A stretch of DNA of 64,000 bases from Sphingomonas sp. Leaf67 (lineage in GTDB: Bacteria > Pseudomonadota > Alphaproteobacteria > Sphingomonadales > Sphingomonadaceae), in NCBI RefSeq assembly GCF_001421965.1, contig NZ_LMLP01000025.1, positions 62,001 through 126,000 of the forward strand. Direction: 5' to 3'. Shown here in pieces: positions 38,103 through 48,157 of the stretch. Position 1 is the first letter of the stretch, and every line of letters begins with the position of its first letter. The notes under the pieces are model-generated. The model ran no database searches. It had not been told where the DNA came from and saw nothing but the letters and a program-made list of their open reading frames with translations. The position numbers were made by a program, and so were the translations under genes.

Positions 38103-39324
38103 CGTCTGCGCTCCCGGTGGCTGACATAGCGTTCGACCAGCGCGAGCGGCATCGCATCCGCCGCCGCCTCGATCACGTCGATGCCCATCCGGCGCAGCCG
38201 TTCGACGACGATCGCCCGGTCGCGCAGCAGCAGATGCGCGACGTTGGCGCGGACCAGATCGTCGGCGGTGTCGGGCACGGCATCGCGCAGCCCCTCCAGT
38301 TCGAGGTCGCGGAACAGCACGAACAGCACGCGGTGGCGCTTCAACATCCGCTGCGCCGCCGCGAGCAACAGTTCGGCGCTGGTCGTGTCGGTAAATTCGG
38401 TGAACAGCACGACCAGCGCGCGCCGGTCGAGCTTCTGGTCGAGGGTGACGAGGCCGAGCGTGTAATTGCTTTCCTCCACCCCGTAATCGATGTCGGCGGC
38501 GGCATGGTGCAACCGTGCGAATCCGCGCGTCCCGCCGGCGATGCTGCCGCTGTCGACCTGCGGCCGGGCAGCGAAGGAATAGAGCCGCACCCGGTCGCCA
38601 GACTTGAGCGCGACGAAGGCGGCGAGCAGCGCCGACGATACCGCGCGGTCGATGCGCGGCATGTCGCCGACCGGATCGGTCATCGCGCGGCCGGCGTCTA
38701 CCGCGAAGACGATCATATTGTCGCGTTCGGTATGAAATTCGCGCGCCAGCAACGATGCGTGGCGGGCCGATGCCTTCCAGTCGATCGAACGGCGTTCCAT
38801 GCCGGCCTGAAAATCGGTCAGAACCTGAAAATCCTGTCCGTCGCCGTGATCGCGGCGCAGCCGGTTGCCGACCGAAATGCTGTTGAGATACTGGCGCATC
38901 CCCTGATCGCGGACCGGGCGGATGTCGGGCAGGATGGCGATGGTGCGATCGGTCTTGCGACTGACCTGCCGCCATGCCAGCCCCATGGGGCCGATGCGGC
39001 GCGTCCACAGGCGGTGCAGCCGCGCCCGGCCGCGCCGGACCGCCCGATATTCGCCGGGACTGTTGCGTTCGACCGGACCGTCGATCGCGGCGGCAAGATC
39101 CGCGCTGCCCAGCCGGAACGTCTCGCCGATGTTCAGCGTCGCTGGCAGGTCGGGCAGGGTCGTCACCGGCCGTTTCGCCAGCCATGCGTCGGTGACGACC
39201 AGCGCCAGCACGCCGATGATCCAGACCGGCGCGGCGATCCACGCCGCCGGGGCCAGCACACCCAGCGCGAGACCGACCGGCGCGGCGAGCGCGGTCAGCT
39301 GGATCGCACGGGGGCTGGGGACGA

Positions 39325-39328
<4 letters not shown>
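38099..39328 (-). CDS. DUF58 domain protein (MoxR partner, vWA-like)
   Basis: 409 residues. Two N-terminal membrane helices (about 10-45) are followed by a beta-rich region. The DUF58 core is GMERRSIDWKASARHA followed by LLAREFHTERDN, and a von Willebrand A-like C-terminal half begins at NMIVFAVDAGRAM. DUF58 proteins pair with MoxR AAA+ ATPases and probably act as membrane-tethered adaptors for assembly or maturation of targets. ATG 39326-39328 overlaps the MoxR stop by four bases. A longer in-frame extension upstream runs antiphase through moxR and is not coding. Confidence 0.92.
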
Positions 39329-40277
<949 letters not shown>

Positions 40278-40281
<4 letters not shown>

Positions 40282-41489
40282 GCGCCTGTTTCCTTCTTCC
40301 ATATGTGCAGGTCTCTCGCCGCGACCAATGCCTCGTGTTCGCTGCGGGCATCGCGCAGGCGGCGGTCGATGTCGGAATAGCCGGGGTGGATGCGGTCGAG
40401 CCGTTCGGGCGAGGGGATTTCCCCGGCCAGCAACCGCCGCGACGTCACCTCCAGCATCGTGTCGGCATAGCGTTCGCCGGCCTGCGCGGTACGCCGGGCC
40501 AGCCGGGTCAGCGCGACGATATTGTCGATCAGCGCGCGCTTGCCGAGTGCCAGCCCACGCGGATCGGCGACCGGCGGGCCGAAGCGCCCGGCAGCGGCGA
40601 TGCCGGCAAGGATCGCGGCGGCGATCAGGGCGAGGGTCACGCCGAGGAACGGGGGCAGGAACAGCAGCTTGACCAGATTGCGGTCGCCACGCGTGTAATG
40701 CAGCGACCGGTCGAATACGGCGCGGCCATCATGTTCGGGATCGATCGCGCGCAGCATGGCGAGCGCGGCCTTCGCATTGCGTTCGTCCGCCATGGCGCGG
40801 TTGTTGACCAGATCGGGATCGACCAGCACGAAGGTGTCGCTGCTGCCGACCTGACCCAGCACCGCCGCGCCGTCGCGCGCGACGATCAGCGGTTCGACGG
40901 TAGCGCCCTTTACCGCATATAACGGCCGGTCGGGGACGGCGAACGAGCGGATTTCGGGATAGTCGGCGCTGACGCCGACATTTTCGCGGTTCTCGACATG
41001 CCAGTCGACGTCGGCGGGAACCAGTTTCTGGATGCGCGCCATGTCGACCGTGCCGATGCGGCGGACCTTTCCGCCCGCCAGCGGGATCGCCTCCGTCTGC
41101 CATTTCGGCAGGACGATGAGGGTTGGATAGCGGTCGAACGGTTCGTCGTCGCCGCTGTCTTCCATCGCCGCGTTGGCGAGCGAGATACGGCGGTCGACGA
41201 TCGTCTTGACGTCTTCGGGACGGGTGGTGTTGGTCGGTGTCAGGATGACGATGGCGGGATTGTTGAGCGTATCGGCATCGTTGCGGCCGGGCGGCTGTAC
41301 CGCATCAACCAGCCGCTTGAACGCGTGATAGCCCGCGCCGTCCTTGCGATCGGCGGCCGGGGCATCGCCAACGGCGCGCGACAGTTCGTCGCCGAACCCC
41401 GACATCAGGATCGACGCGAGCAGCAGCAGCGCGCCGCCGATGACGAGGAGGATGACGGTACGGACCGCGAAGGGCGACGACGGGTTCAC
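40278..41489 (-). CDS. DUF4350 domain membrane protein
   Basis: 403 residues. An N-terminal helix (about 10-30), a periplasmic domain (about 35-260) with a ThuA/GATase-like beta-alpha pattern (NNPAIVILTPTNTTRPEDVK, YPTLIVLPKWQTEAIPL), a second helix (about 275-300) and a cytoplasmic helical tail. This matches DUF4350 proteins encoded with MoxR. It starts at GTG 41489, overlapping the DUF4129 stop (GTGA). It is perhaps a scaffold or substrate of the MoxR-DUF58 machine; no activity is known to me. Confidence 0.85.
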
Positions 41490-42169
41490 TTGGCCCCCCG
41501 CAGCGCGAAGCCGGCATAGTCGGCGCGCGCCTGTCGCCAGTCGCCTTCGCCAAGAGCGCGGCCGCCGAACAGGCTGCGTTCGACCGCCGCGACGATCCCT
41601 GCGAACACGCCGCGCGCGGCCGGGGGCAGCGCATCGGCGCGGGCGATGTCGCGGCTGGTATCGGCCGGGCGGACCACGTCGCCGCGCCATGCCGTGATGT
41701 CGTCGATGCTGCGGAAGAGGAGCAGGTGGACGGCTTCGTCGAACCGCCCGGCGGCGGCGAGCGCGTCGGCATCCTCCAACAGGGCGCGGGCGCGGGTCTC
41801 GGTCGGGGCCCATTGCGGTTCGTCCACCGCCGTGGCCGTGGCCGTGCGCCCGAAGCGTTCGCGCACCCAGTCGCGAAGGCCGGGGAACAGCGCGAAGACC
41901 AGCGTAACGGCGATGACGATGCCGATGATCCACAGGATCAGCCGCCATCCGCCGCCGACCCACTCGATGAAATCACCGATCGCGCGCAGGACCGGTTCCA
42001 GCCAGCCGGGCGGCGGATCGCGCGGCTCGAGCGACTTTTCGGGTAGGTTGAACTGGATCGACGGATCGGCGCGGATCGTCCGCCACGCCGCGGCCACCCG
42101 GTCGGAATCGATCGCGGGCGGTGCCGACGCGGCATTGTTCACGCTATTCGCGATCTGCCCCCGCGCCAC
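41486..42169 (-). CDS. DUF4129 domain membrane protein
   Basis: 227 residues. A polar N-terminus with IQFNLPEKSLEPRDPPPGW is followed by one helix (about 75-100). The C-terminal cytoplasmic domain (ARALLEDADALAAAGRFDEAVHLLLFRSIDDI) is typical of DUF4129. I chose GTG 42169 because AAAGGA lies five bases upstream of it; an ATG at 42217 would place 16 extra, poorly fitting residues before it. It is the first gene of the operon, whose promoter should be in the 127-base gap to the divergent membrane protein at 42297. Confidence 0.85.
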   Translation of the reverse strand: MARGQIANSVNNAASAPPAIDSDRVAAAWRTIRADPSIQFNLPEKSLEPRDPPPGWLEPVLRAIGDFIEWVGGGWRLILWIIGIVIAVTLVFALFPGLRDWVRERFGRTATATAVDEPQWAPTETRARALLEDADALAAAGRFDEAVHLLLFRSIDDITAWRGDVVRPADTSRDIARADALPPAARGVFAGIVAAVERSLFGGRALGEGDWRQARADYAGFALRGAK

Positions 42170-42296
42170 GTCCGTCCTTTCGGTACGCCCCCGCGGCGTG
42201 TGCCCTGCTTGGAGCAAATCGCCGATTTACATGCAACGCTTTTCCACCCAGACTTTGGGTCGACGCCGGGGGCGGCGTTGTGGGGGGATGTAACGA

Positions 42297-43121
42297 ATGC
42301 TGGCATTCGGGGTGTTGGTCCTGTTGCTGCCGGTGATATTGCTGGCGATCGCGCTGGGCGGGGCATGGATGGAGGGGCGGCGATCGCCCCACAGTTTCGG
42401 TATCGGGCGGGTGATCTCGAACGCGTTCGGTGCGATCGGCGGTGCCCCATTGGCCTTGCTGGCGGCCAGCGCAGTGCTGAACGCGCCGATGCAATTCCTC
42501 CTGCCGACGATGGCACAGCGCATGGGCGACACGGCAGCAATTCAGGGGCTGGCCTATTCGATGGCGCCGCTCTGGTTGATCTGGTTGTTCGTCTATCCCT
42601 TCATCAAGCTGTTCATGATGGGGATCGCCCTCGATACGCTTGCCAGCCGGCCGATCGAGTTCGGTGCGATGCTGCGCATGGCGCTGCGGCGGACGCTGCC
42701 GGCGCTGGCGCTGCTTATACTGTTCGGCATCGCGCTGGCGGTCGGCTTCGTGTTGCTGGTGGTTCCGGGCATCATCCTCGGGCTGACGTGGTTCATCGTC
42801 CTGCCGGTCATGGCCGGCGAGGGGCGCGGCATCTTCGACTGTTTCGGACGGAGCGCCGACTTGCTGCGCGGGATGCGGTGGCGGCTGTTGCTGCTGATCC
42901 TGATCGCGGTCGTCCTGTGGATGATGGCCAGCGGCCTGACGCAGGGGATCGCGCTAGCCGCCGGCGGGGCGCAGAATCTGTGGCTGGTGGCCGGTGTGCA
43001 GGCGGTGTTCGCCACGCTGATCGGCGTACTGACGACGACCGGCACCGCCGCCGTCTATCACGAAGTGCGGACCGCCAAGGAGGGCATGGGCAGCCATGAC
43101 CTCGAGGCGGTGTTCGCCTGA
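42297..43121 (+). CDS. Polytopic membrane protein, YciC/DUF4013-like
   Basis: 274 residues with about six helices, including one at the very N-terminus. Internal glycine- and proline-bearing helices VGFVLLVVPGIILGLTWFIVLPV match the core of a broad family of proteins annotated as glycerophosphodiester phosphodiesterase membrane domain or YciC-like; the activity is unknown. It starts at ATG 42297 after a G-rich ribosome-binding site. It is divergent from the MoxR operon and 22 bases before the amidohydrolases, so it could be the head of their transcript. Confidence 0.75.
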   Translation: MLAFGVLVLLLPVILLAIALGGAWMEGRRSPHSFGIGRVISNAFGAIGGAPLALLAASAVLNAPMQFLLPTMAQRMGDTAAIQGLAYSMAPLWLIWLFVYPFIKLFMMGIALDTLASRPIEFGAMLRMALRRTLPALALLILFGIALAVGFVLLVVPGIILGLTWFIVLPVMAGEGRGIFDCFGRSADLLRGMRWRLLLLILIAVVLWMMASGLTQGIALAAGGAQNLWLVAGVQAVFATLIGVLTTTGTAAVYHEVRTAKEGMGSHDLEAVFA

Positions 43122-43143
43122 CATATCAAAAGGGGAGTAAGGC

Positions 43144-44571
43144 GTGATCCGAACAATGACGATGGTGGCGCTCGCCGCCGGGCTGGTCGCCTGTACCGGT
43201 GACAAGGGCGAGGTCCGCTCGGCTTCGGCCGATGCGCCGGCGGGCAAGGGCAAGGGGCCGGGCGCGGGCAAGGGATATGACCATGATCCCTATCCGTCGA
43301 CCTATCACGCCTATCCGGGGCGGGCGACGCTGGTGACCAACGTCACCATCTATGACGGGGAGGGCGGGCGGATCGATCGCGGTTCGGTGCTGTTCCGCGA
43401 CGGCAAGATCGTCGAGGTCGCGCAATCGATCGCCCCGGCCGAAGGCGTGAGCGTGATCGACGGGCAGGGCAAATGGGTGACCCCCGGCATCATCGACGTG
43501 CACAGCCATCTGGGCGATTATCCCAGCCCCGGCGTCGAGGCGCATAGCGACGGCAACGAGATGACCGGACCGGTCACCGCCGATGTCTGGGCCGAACACA
43601 GTGTCTGGCCACAGGACCCCGGTTTCTCGCGCGCGCTGACCAATGGCGGGGTGACGACGCTGCAGGTGCTGCCGGGCTCGGCGAACCTGATGGGCGGTCG
43701 GTCGGTGACGCTGAAGAACGTCTATGGCCGCACGATGCAGGCGATGAAGTTCCCCGGCGCGCCCTATGGCCTGAAGATGGCATGCGGCGAGAATCCCAAG
43801 CGCGTCTATGGGTCGAAGGGGCGGATGCCGTCGACCCGGATGGGCAATCTGGCGGTCGATCGCGCGACGTGGCTGCGCGCGAAGGAATATGATCGCAAAT
43901 GGGACAAGTATGAGGCCGATGGCGGTGAAGCGCCGTCCCGCGACCTTGCGATGGACACGCTGCGCGGGGTGCTCGACGGCGAGATCCTCGTCCACAACCA
44001 CTGCTACCGCGCAGATGAAATGGCCATCGTCATGGATATGGCGCAGGAGATGGGGTACAAGGTTACCGCGTTCCACCATGCCGTCGAAAGCTACAAGATC
44101 GCCGACCTGTTGAAGGCGCGCGGCGTGTGTTCGGCGGTGTGGGCCGACTGGTATGGCTTCAAGATGGAAAGCTATGACGCGATCGGCGAAAATCTGCCGA
44201 TCCTCGACCGGCAGGGCGCGTGCGCGATGATCCATTCGGACAGCGAAAACGGCATCCAGCGGCTCAATCAGGAAGTGGCCAAGGTCATGGCGTCGGCCAG
44301 GCGTGCCGGCATGGCGGTGACCCCCGAACATGCGTGGACGTGGCTGGGCATCAATCCTGCGCGGGCGCTGGGCATCGACAAGGTTACGGGCTCGCTGAAG
44401 GCGGGCAAGATGGCCGATGTCGTGCTGTGGAACGGCGATCCGTTCAGCGTCTATACCCGCCCGCAGATGGTGTGGGTCGACGGGGCGCTGCTGTACGACG
44501 CCGATGATCCGCGGCTGCGGCCGGTGTCCGATTTCGAACTTGGCCAGCCCGGCGAAGGGGATGTGAAGTGA
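43144..44571 (+). CDS. Amidohydrolase, probable lipoprotein, metal site intact
   Basis: 475 residues. The signal peptide ends in the lipobox LVAC (Cys17). A Gly/Lys/Ala-rich linker follows, then an amidohydrolase of the imidazolonepropionase/dipeptidase type. The first metal ligands H120 and H122 are in DVHSHLGD. Others fall in LVHNHCYRAD, FHHAVES and MIHSDSENG. The C-terminal beta-sandwich (AGKMADVVLWNGDPF) is typical. The enzyme should be periplasmic and could hydrolyse a cyclic amide, peptide or similar bond. The start is GTG 43144 after GGGGAG and AAGG. The stop overlaps the partner gene (GTGA). Confidence 0.88.
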   Translation: MIRTMTMVALAAGLVACTGDKGEVRSASADAPAGKGKGPGAGKGYDHDPYPSTYHAYPGRATLVTNVTIYDGEGGRIDRGSVLFRDGKIVEVAQSIAPAEGVSVIDGQGKWVTPGIIDVHSHLGDYPSPGVEAHSDGNEMTGPVTADVWAEHSVWPQDPGFSRALTNGGVTTLQVLPGSANLMGGRSVTLKNVYGRTMQAMKFPGAPYGLKMACGENPKRVYGSKGRMPSTRMGNLAVDRATWLRAKEYDRKWDKYEADGGEAPSRDLAMDTLRGVLDGEILVHNHCYRADEMAIVMDMAQEMGYKVTAFHHAVESYKIADLLKARGVCSAVWADWYGFKMESYDAIGENLPILDRQGACAMIHSDSENGIQRLNQEVAKVMASARRAGMAVTPEHAWTWLGINPARALGIDKVTGSLKAGKMADVVLWNGDPFSVYTRPQMVWVDGALLYDADDPRLRPVSDFELGQPGEGDVK

Positions 44572-45869
44572 AGCGCCTGATCCTTGCCACGCTGCTGGCC
44601 GGCTGCACCGCTTTTCCCGCCGCTGCGCAGGACGTGACGATCACCAATGCCCGGCTGGTGCTGGGCGACGGATCGGCCCCGGTCGAGGGCGGCACCGTCG
44701 TCATTCGCGGCGGGCGGGTCGTGTCGGCCGGACGCGGGGCTGCCGCTGCCGGGGGCAAAACGATCGATGCCGGTGGGCGCTATGTCACGCCGGGCATCGT
44801 CGCGGGCTTCACCCGGCTGGGCATCGTCGAGGTCGACGGCGTGGGACCGACCAACGACGCTTCGGCGCGCGAGAGCGTGTTCAATGCCGGGCTGGACGTG
44901 ACCGCCGGGCTGAACCCGCGCGCGACGCCGATCGCGATCAACCGCACCGACGGTGTTACCCGCGCAGTCGTCGCGCCCGACAATGGCGGGTCGATCTTCG
45001 CCGGGCAGGGCGCGGTCATCGATCTGGGCAACGACATGGACGCGGTCACCCGTCCGCGCGCCTTCCAGTTCATGGAATGGGGCGAGGCCGGCGCGCGCGC
45101 GGCGGGCGGCAGTCGCCCGGCGGCGATGGCGATGTTCCGCAACGCGCTGTTCGAGGCGCAGGCCTATGGCCGCAATCCGGCGAGCTTCGCCGATCGCGGC
45201 AAGGAAGCACTGCTGACGCGTGCCGATGCGCTGGCGTTGCAGGACGTGCTGTCGGGGAAGGTGCCGCTGCTGATCCATGTCGAACGCGCATCCGACATCC
45301 TCGGCGTGCTGGCGCTGAAGCGCGAGTTTGCGGGGCTGAAGCCGGTGCTGGTGGGCGCGGCCGAAGGCTGGACCGTGGCGCAGCAGATTGCGGCGGCGGG
45401 CGTGCCGGTGCTGGCCAGTGCGCTGGCCGACCTGCCGGCCAGCTTCGAACAGCTGGCGGCGACCCAGTCCAATATCGGCCGGATGAAGGCGGCGGGCGTC
45501 ACCGTCGGCATCGGCATGATCGGCGACGATGAATCGCGGCAGGCCCGGCTGGTGCGGCAATATGCCGGCAATCTGGTCGCGCTGTCGAAGATTCCGGGTG
45601 CGGCCGGGCTCGACTGGGGCGCGGCGTTCGCGACGATCACCTCGCTGCCGGCGCGCGCGATCGGCATGGACGCGGAAATCGGGACGCTGGCTGCCGGACG
45701 ACGCGGCGACGTGGTGATCTGGGACGGCGATCCGCTGGAAATCGGGTCGGTCCCGACGCAGTTGTTCATCGACGGAGTGGACCAACCGCTGACCAACCGC
45801 CAGACACGCCTGCGCGACCGCTATCTCGTGCCGCAGGAACAAGGTCTGCCCAAGGCGTATCAACGCTGA
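44568..45869 (+). CDS. Amidohydrolase-like partner lacking the HxH metal motif
   Basis: 433 residues, with a signal peptide of about 21 residues (ending PAAAQD). The fold parallels the upstream enzyme: an N-terminal beta-sandwich (VTITNARLVLGDGSAPVEGG) and a C-terminal GRRGDVVIWDGDPLEIG. At the strand where the partner reads IIDVHSHLG, this one reads IVAGFTRLG (residues about 77-85), so the Asp and both His are replaced by Ala, Phe and Arg. HVERASD near residue 238 and GMIGDDES near 322 are the remaining echoes of a metal site. It is probably catalytically dead and the obligate partner of the active enzyme. It starts at GTG 44568, coupled to the upstream stop. Confidence 0.85.
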   Translation: MKRLILATLLAGCTAFPAAAQDVTITNARLVLGDGSAPVEGGTVVIRGGRVVSAGRGAAAAGGKTIDAGGRYVTPGIVAGFTRLGIVEVDGVGPTNDASARESVFNAGLDVTAGLNPRATPIAINRTDGVTRAVVAPDNGGSIFAGQGAVIDLGNDMDAVTRPRAFQFMEWGEAGARAAGGSRPAAMAMFRNALFEAQAYGRNPASFADRGKEALLTRADALALQDVLSGKVPLLIHVERASDILGVLALKREFAGLKPVLVGAAEGWTVAQQIAAAGVPVLASALADLPASFEQLAATQSNIGRMKAAGVTVGIGMIGDDESRQARLVRQYAGNLVALSKIPGAAGLDWGAAFATITSLPARAIGMDAEIGTLAAGRRGDVVIWDGDPLEIGSVPTQLFIDGVDQPLTNRQTRLRDRYLVPQEQGLPKAYQR

Positions 45870-45876
45870 GCCGGGA

Positions 45877-45929
45877 ACCGTCGGCGCGGTCGTCGATTGT
45901 CCGAAACGGACAGTGGCCGCGCCGGCGGT
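45877..45929 (+). terminator. Nested double hairpin between amidohydrolase and lipoprotein genes
   Basis: The outer 13-bp stem (45877-45889 with 45917-45929, one G-T pair) encloses an inner perfect hairpin TGTCCG-AAA-CGGACA (45898-45912). It begins eight bases after the stop and ends 18 bases before the next ATG. There is no T-run, so it may be a processing or stability element rather than a terminator. Confidence 0.5.
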
Positions 45930-45947
45930 ACCTTTGGGAGATAGACT

Positions 45948-46298
45948 ATGCGTGCGTTGCTCGTGATGCTGGGTGGATCGCTGATGCTGGCGGCGTGCGG
46001 ACCGAGCGCCGAGCAGCAGGCGGCGGCCAATCAGGCTGCCATCGCGAATTCGCAGGAAGCGCAGGAAATGGCCGCAAAGGTCAATGCGCTGGCACCCGGC
46101 CAGCGCGAAGGCGTGTTCATCCGCGCGATCCGCGACGCCGGGCTGCCCTGTCAGGGCGTGACGGCGTCGGAACGGGGTGAAAAGCCGGGCAGCTGGGTCG
46201 CGACCTGTCAGGAAGGATCGCGGCATATCATCACCTTCGGAGCGAACGGGATGGCGAACGTGACCAGCTTCACGCCACAGCCGGTGATGGCGCGGTAG
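45948..46298 (+). CDS. Small lipoprotein of unknown function
   Basis: 116 residues. A signal peptide with lipobox LAAC (Cys17) precedes an Ala/Gln-rich coiled segment (SAEQQAAANQAAIANSQEAQ) and a small mixed domain with two further cysteines (LPCQGV, ATCQEG) that could form a disulfide. It is expected at the inner leaflet of the outer membrane. GGGAG eight bases upstream supports ATG 45948. I do not recognise the family. It stands alone between the amidohydrolases and a palindrome-rich gap. Confidence 0.75.
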   Translation: MRALLVMLGGSLMLAACGPSAEQQAAANQAAIANSQEAQEMAAKVNALAPGQREGVFIRAIRDAGLPCQGVTASERGEKPGSWVATCQEGSRHIITFGANGMANVTSFTPQPVMAR

Positions 46299-46718
46299 AT
46301 TGGGCTGACGTGGCGGCGTTGTCTTTGCCGGCGACCCCGGATCGGGTCGAGTCGTCTGTGAAAGTCGCGCACTTAGCCAGAGAATGATCGTACCCCCGCG
46401 CAGGCGGAGGTCCAGAGCCAAACAGAACAAGGACTTGCGCTTGGAACTCTGGACCCCCGCCTGCGCGGGGGTACGGCAAGGGGAGGGAGTCGGGACTTTT
46501 GCAAAGGTCTCGGGCAAGTCCGGGGTGACGATGATGAAACGGGCTTCGGTTTCGCAAATACAACGGCTCCGCAGGAGCAACGGACCGGTTCGTAACCACC
46601 GCCTGCCCGTATCGCATCCGGTTCGGAGGTAACGCCGCTCCGAAAGGGACGCGGTTGTCCTGTCCCAACGCTAAACGCTGCGGCATCAGCGTCGCATCGC
46701 GGGCTGGTGGGAACGGGC
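46299..46718. other. Intergenic region upstream of the flagellar operon
   Basis: 420 bases holding a dispersed palindromic repeat (46389-46475) and, downstream of it, about 240 bases that should contain the flagellar operon promoter. I see no gene. A CGGC-N7-TTGC string at 46314-46328 resembles a sigma-54 site weakly but lies 390 bases from the first gene. GGTGGGAACGGG just before 46719 is the ribosome-binding region. Confidence 0.5.
46389..46475. repeat. 27-bp inverted repeat (copy 2 of dispersed element)
   Basis: The arms at 46389-46415 and 46449-46475 differ from a perfect complement by one base. The arms are the same sequence as at 29304-29390, and the spacer is the reverse complement of that copy's spacer with a few changes (shared CAAGCGCAAG and TTGTTCTG). 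The whole element is therefore inverted relative to copy 1. Confidence 0.9.
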
Positions 46719-47363
46719 ATGACGGGGTTGGTGGATTCGGCGACGGCGGTGATGCGGATGGCGCAAGCCCGGCTGGATGTCGCGGCGCATAATATCGCGA
46801 ACGTGGCGACGCCGGGATACAAGCGGCGGATCGGCTTTGCCGATACGGTTGCGGCGCGCAGCGAGGTCGCGCTGGCGACGCGGATCGATGGCGCGCAGGC
46901 GTCGCTGACCGAAACCGGCAATCCGTTCGATCTGGCGATCAGCGGCGACGGATATTTCCGGGTCCGCGATGGCGAGCGCACCCTCTATACAAGGCAGGGG
47001 CAGTTCCGCCGCGACGTCGACGGGCTGCTGGTCACGCCGCAGGGCTATGTCCTGCAACAGGCGGGCGGCGGCGATCTGGTGCTGGACGGCGCGAAGATCG
47101 ACCTTGCCCGCATCGCCGTCGAACGCTGCGACGATCCGGCGGGGCTGACGGCGGTCGGCGAAAGCTTCTTTGCCGGGCAGGCGATGGTCGAGACCGACGG
47201 GGCCGAAGTGCGGTCGGGGATGCTCGAAGCGTCAAACGTCACGCTGGGCGACGAAATGACCCAGACGATGGTCGCGATGCGACAGGCCGAAAGTGGCGCG
47301 CGGCTGATCCAGCTGTACGACGAATTGATGGGCCGCGCCGCCGCCACCTTCGGAGGCAAATGA
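46719..47363 (+). CDS. flgF: Flagellar basal-body rod protein FlgF
   Basis: Proximal rod component, 214 residues. The N-terminal rod motif is DVAAHNIANVATPGYKRR, the central hook-basal-body block is NPFDLAISGDGYFRVRDGERTLYTR, and the C-terminal motif is GMLEASNVTLGDEMTQTMVAMRQ. It is shorter than the roughly 240-250 residues usual for FlgF/FlgG. Position before a longer FlgG-like gene suggests FlgF. The start is ATG 46719 (MTGLVDSATAV) after a G-rich site; GTG 46707 is possible. It is the first gene of the large flagellar operon. Confidence 0.88.
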   Translation: MTGLVDSATAVMRMAQARLDVAAHNIANVATPGYKRRIGFADTVAARSEVALATRIDGAQASLTETGNPFDLAISGDGYFRVRDGERTLYTRQGQFRRDVDGLLVTPQGYVLQQAGGGDLVLDGAKIDLARIAVERCDDPAGLTAVGESFFAGQAMVETDGAEVRSGMLEASNVTLGDEMTQTMVAMRQAESGARLIQLYDELMGRAAATFGGK

Positions 47364-48136
47364 TGAGCGACGCCTATCAGATCGGCGCGATCGGGTTGCG
47401 CACCCAGCAACTGGCGCTGGACGTGATCGCCAACAATATCTCGAACATCAACACCGCCGGGTTCAAGCGGTCGGAAGTGCGCTTTGCCGATGTCGTCGCC
47501 AGCCGGCCCGACGCTACGTTGCTGCCCGCCGACCTGCAATCGGCGGCACCGACCCTGGCCGGGGTGGCGCTGGATTTGCAATTCATGCTGAACGATCCGG
47601 GCGAGTTGCAGCGCACCGGCGCGGCGATGGACGTGGCAATCGATGGCGCGGGTTTCATCGAATTGATGGGGCCGGACGGGCAGAGCGTGCTGTGGCGCGG
47701 TGGCCGGCTGAAGGTCGGCGACGATGGTGCGCTGACCGGGGCGGGCGGGTTTGCGCTGAAGGCCAACATCACCGTGCCCGACGATGTGACCGCGCTGTCG
47801 ATCGCCGCCGACGGCACGGTGCGGGCGCAGGGCGCGGACGGTGCCGCCCCGGTCGAACTGGGGCAGATACGGCTGGTCCGGCTGAACGACGCGGATGGCG
47901 TGACTCGATTGGACGGCGGGCTGTACCGGATCGCCGATGGCACGCGGCTGGAGGAACTGGTGCCGGGCGAGGATGGCGTCGGGCAGGTGGTTCAGGGCGC
48001 GGTCGAGCGGTCGAACGTGCAGCTGACCGAGGAAATGGTGCGGATGATGCTGGTCCAGCGCGCCTATGCGGCGAATGCGCAGATCCTGCAGGCGGCCGAC
48101 CAGATGATGGGGATCGCGAACACGCTGCGGCGCTGA
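47363..48136 (+). CDS. flgG: Flagellar distal rod protein FlgG
   Basis: 257 residues. DVIANNISNINTAGFKRSEVRF is the N-terminal rod motif split across residues about 20-41. The central segment includes VAIDGAGFIELMGPDGQ, and the end has VERSNVQLTEEMVRMMLVQRAY. Length and order fit FlgG. Two adjacent ATGs occur: 47360 overlaps the flgF stop, and 47363 has a full GGAGG at better spacing (six bases). I report the latter. The rod part connects to the P and L rings encoded next. Confidence 0.88.
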   Translation: MSDAYQIGAIGLRTQQLALDVIANNISNINTAGFKRSEVRFADVVASRPDATLLPADLQSAAPTLAGVALDLQFMLNDPGELQRTGAAMDVAIDGAGFIELMGPDGQSVLWRGGRLKVGDDGALTGAGGFALKANITVPDDVTALSIAADGTVRAQGADGAAPVELGQIRLVRLNDADGVTRLDGGLYRIADGTRLEELVPGEDGVGQVVQGAVERSNVQLTEEMVRMMLVQRAYAANAQILQAADQMMGIANTLRR

Positions 48137-48157
48137 CGCGGACACGGGGAACATGCA

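Noticed and set aside
37116..39242. Very long minus-strand frame that merges the SpoIIM-like protein with a 380-residue Arg/Ala-rich extension
   Set aside because: The extension runs in the wrong phase through the DUF58 gene; only the part after ATG 38102 shows a conserved protein.
46314..46328. Sigma-54-like CGGC-N7-TTGC string before the flagellar operon
   Set aside because: It matches only the minimal GG-N10-GC rule, lacks the first T, and lies about 390 bases and a repeat away from flgF.
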